Assembly: GCF_029953265.1 (NCBI RefSeq) | Contig: NZ_JASBAO010000001.1 | Coordinates: forward strand, 620,001-684,000 | From: Commensalibacter oyaizuii | GTDB taxonomy: Bacteria; Pseudomonadota; Alphaproteobacteria; Acetobacterales; Acetobacteraceae | Direction of reading: 5' to 3' | DNA length: 64,000 bases | Shown: positions 53,711 through 62,808 of the stretch, in pieces | Numbering within the stretch: position 1 is the stretch's first letter | Layout of the letters: each line of letters starts with the position of its first letter | Notes under the pieces: generated by a model | What the model was told of the DNA's origin: nothing | The model's database searches: none | Seen by the model: only the letters and a program-made list of their open reading frames with translations | Position numbers and translations under genes: made by a program

Positions 53711-55411
53711 TCACTTTTGCTTCTTTTGATAACTCTCGAAAAAATATTGTAATTTCTCGATCATTTTCTGCTCACGTAAAATAATAGATTCTTCATTCCA
53801 ATCCATATTGTCTTGATAATTAGCTAAAAATTCTTTCGCCTCAATTACAATTGATTCTGCATACTTCTCTTTCTTTTTACCAAAATAATTATTACCACAT
53901 TGTATATTAAGTTTTTTCTCCAAAACAATTTTATTACCTAAGGCCTCTAAATATTTTTGCGCATTTTCATAAGACCATCCGTTATAATTCGTATTTTGCC
54001 ATTTTTTGGGGCAAATATGCTCAACTTCAATATTATCAGGCAAAAGCTCTTGCTTATCGGAATACATATAGGCATACAATAACAAGATGCCCTTTGTTAA
54101 CTTACCAGAAGAGTTATTCTTAAAATGAATTTTTTCTGGAACAAGCTGATTAAAACTTTTAAAATTATTATGGTAAATTTCCACACATGCTTTGTAAATA
54201 TCAGTTTTGATTGCAGAACTGGTTGGCGAAATTAAAAATTTCGCGTACAAAAAAGCTAAAAGCTCCTTTAAAAACAACGTAAATTTAGAGGAATTAAAAT
54301 CTTTCTTATTGGCTGCATAATAAACACTAACAATATATCTCCAAAATTCATTGGGATACAATTTCAAACATTGCAACCACTTTGCACCATCTATATCCAA
54401 AAAAATATTATCATTACTATTAAGTAGTATATCTTGCCAAAATTTCGCAAGATCAATTAATTTATCAACCAAGGAAAAGGATAATATCTTGTTATTATTT
54501 TTATCAACAGCAGTATAGAAACGTCTCAGACCAATTTCTTTGTCGGTAATTTTTCTTTTAGCACGTTCGATATGAGTATAATATCTAAAAATATCATTCA
54601 GTGAAAAACCACCTAGTTCTGTAATTTCTATTAGATCTTTCCATTTTTTTACAAAATTGCTCTTTTCATGATCAGTAATCAAAGTTTTATAAATCTCTGA
54701 CTTAAAAATATCTGCGTCGGATAAGGGCATCCCTCTATTATTTAAAGTCGAAAAAATTGTCAAAGCAGAATCAATATCTTCACACTCTATTGGTAATAAG
54801 ATACATCTATTTGGAATTCTTAAACATAAATATTCCCAATCAGTAGGGTTATCTTTTGCATATTCACGACATTGTTCTAAAAAGTACATATAGTTTTTGT
54901 AATAGATTGATCTTTCTACGACTTCGTTAACTGGTTCAAAAAAACCTTTTTGCAAAAGCAAATGTAAAATATCGGCATCGTCATCGGCAGCAACTAAAGA
55001 CCTTAACCTTATTCTTTCCTCAATAACTTCTCCAGTAAGATCGTTTAAATCCCAAATACAGGGTGCAATTTTGTTTTTAAGATTAACAACAATATTACTG
55101 CTACTCATGCTTTCTAAATGGCGATAAAAACTTCTTAACAGCAACAAAATTGAAGTTAACCTTTGTTGTCCGTCTATAATTTCTATACCATTATCCCTAT
55201 TCTTACAGGTAACAATTGTTCCAAGAAAGTATTGGTTCTTACTATCTTTCCCCTCATTTGAATGAAACTCAATAATATCATTCCATAGGGTTGAGCATCT
55301 TTCATAATCCTATTGATAAGGACGCTGATAATCAGGTACGATAAATTGCGTATCCTTCATTGTCCCTAATAATTCAGCAATTGTCCTTCGACTAACCTGC
55401 AATTCGGTCAT
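53711..55411 (-). pseudogene. DUF262/DUF1524 (GmrSD-like) gene with an in-frame amber codon
   Basis: The frame runs from the ATG at 55411 to the stop at 53711 (566 codons) with one defect: TAG at 55312-55310, codon 34, in VPDYQRPYQ-stop-DYERCSTLWND, where relatives have Trp. A TGG-to-TAG change explains it. The rest is intact: DGQQRLTSILLLL is the DUF262 nucleotide motif, FSTLNNRGMPLSDADIFK follows, and the C-terminal DUF1524 nuclease has VEHICPKKW. Relatives are modification-dependent restriction enzymes (GmrSD) or similar defence proteins. A later start at 55147 (TTG) would lack the key motif. It lies directly 3' of tRNA-Val. Confidence 0.85.
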
Positions 55412-55519
55412 GTGACACCTAAACGTTTAATAAAACTGATAACTGTCACAAAATACTAAATATATTGATAATAAAATCAATATGATTTTGTATATTTTTA
55501 TTTATTAGGAAATATAAGA

Positions 55520-55594
55520 TGGTGGGTGTAACAGGGATTGAACCTGTGCCCCCTACCATGTCAAGGTAGTGCTCTCCCGCTGAGCTATACACCC
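55520..55594 (-). tRNA. tRNA-Val (anticodon GAC)
   Basis: The minus strand folds as a standard tRNA: acceptor arms GGGTGTA/TACACCC, D arm region AGCTCAGCGGGAGAGC, anticodon stem CTACC/GGTAG with loop TTGACAT (anticodon GAC, Val), and T arm with GGTTCAATCC. The discriminator is A and CCA is encoded, ending at 55520. The next gene downstream on the same strand is the broken DUF262/DUF1524 gene. Confidence 0.95.
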
Positions 55595-55709
55595 ATCTTA
55601 GTTGATAATTGTTAATAGCGAGGTTCTTTTAAAAGTGCAAGTAGTCAAATTAAAAAAAATACAATATTTATTAAATTAACCGAAATTATTTATGATTATT
55701 AGGTCAGGA

Positions 55710-56588
55710 ATGTCACTGTTTAATTTATCCCTTTCTCTACCACCTGCACCTTTTATTTTGCACCAGCCCAATATTTCCAATTCTTATCCTATTTTAGTCA
55801 GCTCTCCACACTCTGGGGCCCATTATACCCAAGATTTACTGTCACTATGTCGATTACCATTATCGGAATTACGCAAAAGTGAAGATTGTTACGTTCATCA
55901 ATTATTCAATCAAACAACAAAAGCTGGAGGCTCATTGTTACGAACTGACTTGCCTAGGATTTTTTGTGATTTGAATCGTGAAGCTTGGGAATTAGACCCA
56001 GATATGTATAAAGACCCCTTACCATCATGGTGCAATTCGCAAACTGCACAAGTAAAAAGAGGATTGGGTACTATTCATAAAATCGGCAGCAATCGTAAGG
56101 CCATCTATAAATATTATTTATCTTTTAAAAAAATTCAACAAAGAATACAAACATACTGGTTCCCATATCATCAGAAAATTCAAGATTTTATTTATTATTC
56201 TACTCAATCTCATCAAGGATGCATTATATTGGATGTTCATTCCATGCCTTCCCCCAATAAATATACCCCGTATTATGCCGATATTGTGTTAGGCGATGGT
56301 TTTTCCCAAACCTGTTCGCCTTTACTGATCAATAACAGCCAGCAATTTTTTGAAAATCAAGGACTAAAAACCTTAAAAAATATGCCTTATGCAGGTGGAT
56401 ATATTACCCGCCACTATGGTAATCCACGAAAAAATATTCATACAATGCAAATCGAAATTAACAAAAGTCTTTATATGAATGAAGAGACGCTTGAAACTCA
56501 CTCTGGGTTTTCACCATTAATCACTATAATAAATCGATATTTACAATGGCTTTCAACGCAAATACATACTATTTTAGGTCGATGTTAA
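55710..56588 (+). CDS. N-formylglutamate amidohydrolase-family protein
   Basis: A 292-residue metal-dependent hydrolase of the FGase family, which releases glutamate from N-formylglutamate in histidine breakdown. Visible are PILVSSPHSGAHY near residue 27 (metal-site His), RKSEDCYVHQLF, LLRTDLPRIFCDLNRE, ILDVHSMPS (second metal motif) and YAGGYITRHYG. I start at the second ATG (MSLFNLSL) because AGG lies 6 bases upstream; the first ATG at 55692 adds six residues. No hut genes are near, so the substrate may differ. Confidence 0.82.
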   Translation: MSLFNLSLSLPPAPFILHQPNISNSYPILVSSPHSGAHYTQDLLSLCRLPLSELRKSEDCYVHQLFNQTTKAGGSLLRTDLPRIFCDLNREAWELDPDMYKDPLPSWCNSQTAQVKRGLGTIHKIGSNRKAIYKYYLSFKKIQQRIQTYWFPYHQKIQDFIYYSTQSHQGCIILDVHSMPSPNKYTPYYADIVLGDGFSQTCSPLLINNSQQFFENQGLKTLKNMPYAGGYITRHYGNPRKNIHTMQIEINKSLYMNEETLETHSGFSPLITIINRYLQWLSTQIHTILGRC

Positions 56589-56592
56589 ACTA

Positions 56593-57015
56593 TTAATGCA
56601 ATCCCAGCTCAATGACTGGACACCGATCCATAACGACATCAATATCGTGATTAATAGCTTTTGTCGCAGCTTGCTCATGCACAATCCCCAACTGCATCCA
56701 CAAAATTCTTGGACGATTAGGTAAAGTTAAAACCTCATCTACAATATTTGGCACAGCCGTGGACTGACGAAAAATATCCACCATATCTATAGCAACGTTA
56801 ATATCAGATAATCTGGCCACTGTTTTTTGCTGTAAAATCAACTCGCCTACACAGCCAGGATTTACGGGAATGACTTTGAACCCATAATTAAGTAACTCAC
56901 CCATTACTTGATAGCTTGGACGATCAGGTTTTGCGGATGCACCTATCAAAGCAATGGTTTTTACCTGTGTCAAAGCACGAATGATATCGGCATTTTGAAT
57001 AAGAATCTGTGCCAT
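56593..57015 (-). CDS. CoA-binding domain protein (YccU-like)
   Basis: A 140-residue single-domain protein with the succinyl-CoA ligase-type Rossmann fold that binds CoA: TIALIGASAKPDRPSYQVMGELLNYGF near residue 19, VIPVNPG, IDMVDIFRQS and PRILWMQLGIVHEQAATKA. The role is not established; family members are widespread in proteobacteria. It is convergent with the N-formylglutamate amidohydrolase-like gene, with a 4-base gap. Confidence 0.85.
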   Translation of the reverse strand: MAQILIQNADIIRALTQVKTIALIGASAKPDRPSYQVMGELLNYGFKVIPVNPGCVGELILQQKTVARLSDINVAIDMVDIFRQSTAVPNIVDEVLTLPNRPRILWMQLGIVHEQAATKAINHDIDVVMDRCPVIELGLH

Positions 57016-57173
57016 GTATTTTTAACCCATCAGATATTGGCGAATACTACTAATGTAATAAAAAATCCTTCTATAGGACTACAACAAAATTAAAAAATTA
57101 ATTATAATCATACTTAACGAATAGTTTATATTCATAGTGATATTTTAACCTAGAATAATAGGATTTCCAATTT

Positions 57174-59015
57174 ATGAGCACAGAGACACATCAAGAAGAA
57201 CAGCATCAATTTAGTGCTGAAGTTGAACGCCTAATGGATTTGGTGGTACATGCACTTTATTCAGAAAGGGAAATATTTCTACGCGAATTAATTGCAAATT
57301 CCGCTGACGCTACAGACAGAAGACGGTTCGAAGCCCTAACCAACGAGGCTTGTGCCCTCCCTGCAACCCCTCAAATTCGTCTTACGATTGACAAAGAAGC
57401 ACGCTTGTTAACCATCAGTGATGATGGACTGGGAATGACCAAAGATGAAATGATCCAAAACCTTGGAACCATTGCACGCTCTGGAACCCGTGCTTTTGAA
57501 AAACAATTAAAAGATACAAAACCAGAAGATCGTCCCAACCTTATCGGTCAATTTGGGGTTGGATTTTATTCTGCATTTATGGTTTCAGACAAAGTAGAGG
57601 TCATTTCACGCCGTGCAGGAACTGACGAAGCATGGATTTGGACATCAGAAGGTAAGGGTCAATATAGCATGATCCAAACCACACGCGACACTGCTGGCAC
57701 AGATATTATTCTTCATATTAAAAGCGATGCTGATGAATATCTTGAAAGTATGCGACTAGAAAATATTATCCGCAAATGGGCAGATCACATCGCATGGCCA
57801 ATTGTTATTAAACAAGATGACAAAGAAACAAACGCCAATACAGGGACAGCCATTTGGCGCAAACCACGCAGTGAAATTACTGACGAACAAATGGAAGAAT
57901 TTTATCGTCACGTAACCCATTTATTTGATAAGCCTTTGGCAACGTTGTTATGGCATGCAGAAGGAGTTATTGAGTTTACAGCATTGCTCTTCCTGCCTGG
58001 TATGATTTCCCCATTCGAACCCGTCGATCAAGAAAGAAAGAGCAAGGTTCGCTTACATGTGCGCCGTATGTTTATCACCGATGAAGCAGAAATGCTGCCT
58101 GCATGGTTACGCTTTATCCAAGGGATCGTTGATACCGAAGATCTGCCCTTAAACGTATCACGTGAAATGTTGCAAAACACCCCCGTGTTGGCACGTATTC
58201 GCAAGGCATTAACCAATCGTGTCATTTCTGAATTACAAAAATTATCCGAAGACAAGGAAACATACGAAAAATTCTGGAATCTATTTGGCGCAATTTTCAA
58301 AGAAGGTCTTTGGGAAAATGGGGAACATACAGAAACCATTGCAAAATTATCCAGATTCTATTCTTCTACACAAGAAGGGTTCACAACCCTATCTGATTAC
58401 GTATCCCGTATGAAAGAAGATCAGAAAGCTATCTATTATCTAGCAGGGGACTCAAAAGAAATCTTAACATCTTCTCCTCAATTGGAAGGTTTTAAAGCCC
58501 AAGGAATAGAGGTATTATTATTCACTGATGCAGTAGATGCATTTTGGCCCGATCGTGTTGGTAAATTCAACGATAAACCTTTGCGCAGCATAACCCGAGC
58601 CAAGGAAGACCTTGAAAAGTTAATGGGGGAAACTCAACATACCAATAGTGAAGAGGAAGAAAATCTTTTAAAATCTTTACAAGAAATTTTAAAAGACAAA
58701 ATCGTCGAAGCACGTACTACCCAACGTTTGGTTGATAGCCCAGTGATCCTTGCTGCATCAGAAAACGGCCCAGACTTGCAAATGCAACGTTTAATGCGCC
58801 GTAATGATAAAAGCATGCCCTCTACTCCTCCTATCTTAGAGGTTAATATAAAACATCCTTGGATTAAGTCTTTAATCTCTAAGGTTAAAGCAGGCACCAA
58901 TATCGATGATGAAGCCGCTATTTTACTAGATCTTGCCCGCGTGCAAGATGGTGAAATGCCCCTTGATCCAACCCTTTTTGCCCGTCGTATTGCGACCGCA
59001 TTAACAAACGAATAG
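57174..59015 (+). CDS. htpG: Chaperone HtpG (Hsp90)
   Basis: Bacterial Hsp90, an ATP-driven dimeric chaperone. The 613-residue protein has the GHKL N-domain with [43 protein letters not shown] and [20 protein letters not shown], a middle domain with [12 protein letters not shown], and the C-terminal dimer domain. In the conserved NASDA motif it reads NSADAT, a mild change. pncA follows by 7 bases. No clear heat-shock sigma-32 promoter was recognised upstream. Confidence 0.97.
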   Translation: MSTETHQEEQHQFSAEVERLMDLVVHALYSEREIFLRELIANSADATDRRRFEALTNEACALPATPQIRLTIDKEARLLTISDDGLGMTKDEMIQNLGTIARSGTRAFEKQLKDTKPEDRPNLIGQFGVGFYSAFMVSDKVEVISRRAGTDEAWIWTSEGKGQYSMIQTTRDTAGTDIILHIKSDADEYLESMRLENIIRKWADHIAWPIVIKQDDKETNANTGTAIWRKPRSEITDEQMEEFYRHVTHLFDKPLATLLWHAEGVIEFTALLFLPGMISPFEPVDQERKSKVRLHVRRMFITDEAEMLPAWLRFIQGIVDTEDLPLNVSREMLQNTPVLARIRKALTNRVISELQKLSEDKETYEKFWNLFGAIFKEGLWENGEHTETIAKLSRFYSSTQEGFTTLSDYVSRMKEDQKAIYYLAGDSKEILTSSPQLEGFKAQGIEVLLFTDAVDAFWPDRVGKFNDKPLRSITRAKEDLEKLMGETQHTNSEEEENLLKSLQEILKDKIVEARTTQRLVDSPVILAASENGPDLQMQRLMRRNDKSMPSTPPILEVNIKHPWIKSLISKVKAGTNIDDEAAILLDLARVQDGEMPLDPTLFARRIATALTNE

Positions 59016-59022
59016 AAGAATT

Positions 59023-59673
59023 ATGACGAAATTGCACATCAATCAACAAACCGATATTTTGGCTGTCATTGATGTGCAAAATGACTTTTTACCGGGTGGG
59101 CTTTTGGGCGTTGAAAATGGGGATCAAATTATTCCTGTGATTAACAATTTACTTTCCTCAAAATTTCATCGAGCTTTTGCAACACAAGATTGGCATCCAC
59201 AAGATCATATCTCTTTTAAGTGTAATCATCCCAATCACAGCAACAATAAAATTATTTTACCTTATGGCAAACAACGATTATGGCCCACCCATGCTGTTCA
59301 AAATACAAACGGGGCAGCCCTTGCCCCATCTTTGCATCAACAATATTTTCAATTGATTATCCGTAAGGGCATGCACAAAAATATCGATAGCTATTCTGCC
59401 TTCTATGAAAACGACAAAAAAACATCAACAGGACTTATGGGGTGGCTGCAGAATCTGGGAATAACACGCATTTTTCTTACGGGCCTTGCCGAGGACGTTT
59501 GCGTTGCCTATTCTGCCAAAGATGCTATTAAAGCAGGATTGAAAACTTTTATTATAAGTGATGCAACCAAACCTGTTGCATCAGAGTGTGAACAAACCCT
59601 AAACAACGACTTTCGAAGAGATTTGGTTTCTTTCGGGGCAACTTACCTTAACAGCCATCAATTACTATATTAA
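59023..59673 (+). CDS. pncA: Nicotinamidase (PncA family)
   Basis: A 216-residue amidase that turns nicotinamide into nicotinate for NAD salvage. The cysteine-hydrolase triad is visible: Asp in AVIDVQNDFLPGG (about residue 17), Lys in IIRKGMHKNIDSYSAF (about 115) and Cys in GLAEDVCVAYSAKDA (about 160). The metal-site DWHPQDHISF is present. It lies 7 bases after htpG, probably cotranscribed. nadC and nadB lie near the right end of the window. Confidence 0.94.
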   Translation: MTKLHINQQTDILAVIDVQNDFLPGGLLGVENGDQIIPVINNLLSSKFHRAFATQDWHPQDHISFKCNHPNHSNNKIILPYGKQRLWPTHAVQNTNGAALAPSLHQQYFQLIIRKGMHKNIDSYSAFYENDKKTSTGLMGWLQNLGITRIFLTGLAEDVCVAYSAKDAIKAGLKTFIISDATKPVASECEQTLNNDFRRDLVSFGATYLNSHQLLY

Positions 59674-59722
59674 TTTATTATACATTACTTAATACTAGCT
59701 GTTTATAAATAACTCTAATAAT

Positions 59723-60865
59723 CTAGCTCATATTTATTCTTTTACGTAAAACGAACGTCAAACATAGAACTACAAGCAATAATGTAGCTATCATTACAAA
59801 AGCAGACGGCAATGAACTGAGATGAGCAATAAATCCAACGATTGCTGGTCCAGCTAAAACACCAATATAACCAAGCGTTGTGACTGCAGGTACGGCAACC
59901 ATCTGAGGCATTGATTGCTGCCGTCCTATTTGGTTAAACATTACAGGGACAATATTGGCACACCCACCACCAATTAAAAAATATCCAATCAAAAGCACAG
60001 ATAACGCATGTCCAGTAATAACAAAATAAAATCCTACTAGAGCCATCATTGTCCCCAAAATTACAACATGAAAAGCCCCGAACCGATTAATGATAAAATC
60101 CCCCGTTAACCGTCCAATGGTCATTGCAACTGCAAATACAGTAAATCCTAATCCCCCCAATGCGTCATCAATCTTTTTGGCATCAACCAAATAAACAGCA
60201 CTCCAATCAAGAACAGTACCTTCAACCAAAAAAACAACAAAACATATAATACCTAATATCAGCACTGTTCCCTTTGGAATGGCAAATGCTGGACCTTCTA
60301 CTGGATTGGCATAAGGCAATAAATGTGAAAAACTGCTGATAAAGAGAAAGGTAATCAACATTAAAATTATAAAAGTGGAAGGAATAACATTTATTCCCAA
60401 AGCAAGCATTCCAGTCATTAAACCAGCACCAACTATTCCACCAACACTATACATCCCATGAAACCCTGACATCAATGCCTTGCCAGCTTTCTTTTCAACC
60501 AATATGGCCTGAATATTCATGGCACAATCCGTCATACCTACCCCCACCCCGAAAATAAGCAAAACCACCGCCAAAAGAATAACATGCGAAATAAAGGATA
60601 AAAAAGGTGCGGAAATTAACATAATAATAAATGAGGCGATAATCAGTCTTCTACATCCATAACGTGATGACAATGGTCCAGCCAAAGGCATCGCAATAAT
60701 AGCCCCGATACCCAATGATAATAATAAAAACCCTAATACAGCATCGTCAATACCAGTATTCACTTTTGCAAAAGGTACTATCACAGCCCAAGTTGCTGTT
60801 ATTAACCCTGTAATAAAAAACACAATACGGGTTGCTAACTGATCATTCATATAACGGTGTATCAT
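59723..60865 (-). CDS. MFS transporter (YbjJ-like)
   Basis: A 380-residue, 12-helix MFS protein. Features are the N-terminal ATRIVFFITGLITATWAVIVPFAKVNTGIDDAVLG, loop motif SSRYGCRRL, VGMTDCAMNIQAILVEKKAGKALMSGFHGMYSVGGIVGAG, WSAVYLVDAKKIDDALGG and GRLTGDFIINRFGAFHVV. This resembles the YbjJ/FucP-like group. Substrate unknown. A Met five codons in (MNDQL) is another possible start. It stands alone on the minus strand after pncA. Confidence 0.83.
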   Translation of the reverse strand: MIHRYMNDQLATRIVFFITGLITATWAVIVPFAKVNTGIDDAVLGFLLLSLGIGAIIAMPLAGPLSSRYGCRRLIIASFIIMLISAPFLSFISHVILLAVVLLIFGVGVGMTDCAMNIQAILVEKKAGKALMSGFHGMYSVGGIVGAGLMTGMLALGINVIPSTFIILMLITFLFISSFSHLLPYANPVEGPAFAIPKGTVLILGIICFVVFLVEGTVLDWSAVYLVDAKKIDDALGGLGFTVFAVAMTIGRLTGDFIINRFGAFHVVILGTMMALVGFYFVITGHALSVLLIGYFLIGGGCANIVPVMFNQIGRQQSMPQMVAVPAVTTLGYIGVLAGPAIVGFIAHLSSLPSAFVMIATLLLVVLCLTFVLRKRINMS

Positions 60866-61177
60866 TAAAATTGTCTTTTCATATTACGAATGTGCATTAT
60901 TCCTAATACATCATTAGATTTGCCACAACAATATTAACACTTGGCAACTTCACCTTTTATAGGTTCAAAAAAATCATAATATCAGCACGCTATTTCCTTA
61001 AACTACTCTTAACGTATTACTAAAAATAATGTCATGCCAATTGATGATTATGTCATAAAACTAGTAAAGATTTCATAATCTACAGTCCTGAATTGACTCA
61101 TTTCTTTACCAAAATATAACAAAAAAGACTAACTGTTACTAAAACTCCTATTTAGGAATAGAGTATGTGAATGATAA
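60866..61177. other. Noncoding stretch before the frameshifted gene
   Basis: About 310 bases without a convincing gene. A bulged repeat ACTcCTATT-tagg-AATAGAGT (about 61144-61164) is the only clear structure. It should hold the promoter of the MFS gene (minus strand) and of the broken gene to its right, but no confident -35/-10 pair was found. Confidence 0.4.
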
Positions 61178-61662
61178 CTTCCAGTTCATATTCTATTTCT
61201 TATCTCACACGCCCCCCCAGGTATTATACGGTTCACGAATAAAAAAACGATTATAGAAATAATTGAAATTGCAGGAAACGCAGCCTTTATACAGATTAAT
61301 ATTCTTCGATTTATAACTAGCAAAAAATGGTGGGGGTATGGTGATTATATCGAATGTAATTTTTATTACAGAAATGCTGACATTGTATTTACGTCCAGAA
61401 ATATAAGTCTTGGTTTTGATTTGTTAAAAGAGTTTCATAATAAGTTAAAAAGCTTATTAAAAAATGGAGATTGTGGTTGCTTTTGAGTCCTCGTGATGAT
61501 GATATTGCTTTGGATTTTACTACAAATAAAAATGGTTTAGGTTACGTCATTGATTTTAAATTTATCTATTATTATGGTAGAAACTTGACCTATGAAGGAG
61601 ATATGCTGGTGTCTGAAGAATCTTTGCAGAAATTTACTCAAGAAATAGAGTTTTTACTGTAA
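61178..61662 (+). pseudogene. Frameshifted small protein gene, possible immunity-type protein
   Basis: Two overlapping frames form one protein-like sequence. Frame A (61178-61486) reads TIIEIIEIAGNAAFIQINIL, then ITSKKWWGYGDYIECNFYYR, and stops at TGA 61484-61486. Frame B (to 61662) resumes as LSPRDDDIALDFTTNKNGLG and ends QKFTQEIEFLL. One added T in TTTT near 61481 would join them. The N end is also broken: no start in frame A, and runs CCCCCCC (61212-61218) and AAAAAAA (61241-61247) lie between ATG-bearing frames and frame A. The size and the ending (SEESLQKFTQEIEFLL) recall small immunity proteins; that family call is weak. Confidence 0.55.
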
Positions 61663-61769
61663 TGTCTCATTAATAATATTTAATACAATATTTGAACGTA
61701 ATGAAGACAGCTGATAATCATAAGAACGACTTTTTTATATAGTGCCCTTCATAAACGATTCATATTTTT

Positions 61770-61852
61770 GGGATCAAAGAGTAAGGCATTGAATGGCTTT
61801 ATATCAATATTTCATTCAATGATTTATCGACCAGCTTTGTTCTTCTGATCCC
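61770..61852. repeat. Nested inverted repeat
   Basis: Outer arms GGGATCA/TGATCCC (61770-61776 and 61846-61852) enclose a perfect 9-bp inner pair CATTGAATG/CATTCAATG (61787-61795 and 61813-61821). No frame across it codes convincingly. It could be a small RNA, a decayed insertion-sequence end or a miniature repeat; no transposase was recognised. Confidence 0.4.
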
Positions 61853-61900
61853 ACTAACAATGTCTTGATCAAACATAATCCAAGGTTATATAATAAACTT

Positions 61901-61924
61901 GCAAACACGCGTTACGAAGTTTGC
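61901..61924 (-). terminator. Putative terminator after nadC
   Basis: GCAAAC/GTTTGC (61901-61906 and 61919-61924) form a 6-bp stem with a 12-base loop, 19 bases beyond the nadC stop on the minus strand, followed by AAGTTTATTATATA. The stem is short, so support is modest. Confidence 0.4.
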
Positions 61925-61943
61925 GAATACATAATTCAATTTT

Positions 61944-62783
61944 TTATATAAAATCTAAACCAATATCTAAAATAGATGCACTATGGGTAATCCATCCCAC
62001 TGAAATCATATCAACCCCACTGGCTGCAATAGCTGGGGCAGTTTGAGGGGTAATCCTACCAGAGGCTTCAGTAATGGCTTGACCATTAACCATTGAAACA
62101 GCCTTGCGCAATGTATCAGGAGACATATTGTCCAACAACACAACATCAACCCCTACAGACAAAGCCTCTTGTAATTGTTCCAACGTATCGACTTCAATTT
62201 CGATTTTAACCATATGTCCAGCATAACTTTTAGCATCCATCAAGGCTTTGCTTACACTGCCCGCAATTGCAATATGATTATCTTTAATTAAAATACCATC
62301 ATAAAGTGCAAAACGATGATTTCTACCCCCACCGCATTTAACGGCATATTTTTCCATAACTCTCAACCCTGGGGTTGTTTTACGAGTGCATACGACTTGG
62401 GCTTTGGTTTCTTTGATTGACGTTACGATCTGATGGGTAACAGAGGCAATACCTGACAAATGGCTAATAAAATTTAATGCAGTGCGCTCGCCCGTTAATA
62501 AGGAACGTGAGGGCCCTTTAACCGTTGCAATTACCGTTCCTGGGAATAAGATATCCCCATCTTGTTTGTGCTTTTCAAATATAATAGAATTATCTACCAG
62601 TTCAAAAGACAAAGCTGCGACATCAATTCCGGCCAATACACCACTTTCTCGGGATATCATAGCAACAGTTGACTGATGTTCAACAGGAATAACAGCTTGA
62701 CTGGTAATGTCCCCTGCTAATCCTAAATCTTCTGTTAGTGCGTTACGAATGATAGGTTCAATTAACAAACGAGGAAGAGACAT
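61944..62783 (-). CDS. nadC: Quinolinate phosphoribosyltransferase (nicotinate-nucleotide pyrophosphorylase)
   Basis: NadC turns quinolinate and PRPP into nicotinate mononucleotide in de novo NAD synthesis. The protein is 279 residues from the chosen ATG (MSLPRLLIEPI), which AGAGG precedes; a longer frame would run into nadB. Marks are ALTEDLGLAGDITSQA, TGERTALNFISHLSGIAS, CTRKTTPGLRVMEKYAVKCGGGRNHR, LIKDNHIAIAG, IEIEVDTLEQL and LLDNMSPD. It lies 25 bases after nadB in the same direction. Confidence 0.96.
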   Translation of the reverse strand: MSLPRLLIEPIIRNALTEDLGLAGDITSQAVIPVEHQSTVAMISRESGVLAGIDVAALSFELVDNSIIFEKHKQDGDILFPGTVIATVKGPSRSLLTGERTALNFISHLSGIASVTHQIVTSIKETKAQVVCTRKTTPGLRVMEKYAVKCGGGRNHRFALYDGILIKDNHIAIAGSVSKALMDAKSYAGHMVKIEIEVDTLEQLQEALSVGVDVVLLDNMSPDTLRKAVSMVNGQAITEASGRITPQTAPAIAASGVDMISVGWITHSASILDIGLDFI

Positions 62784-62808
62784 GGTAAACCTCTTTTCTT
62801 CATAAAAA

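Noticed and set aside
58028-58339. A 103-codon minus-strand frame inside htpG
   Set aside because: Antisense shadow of htpG without independent support.
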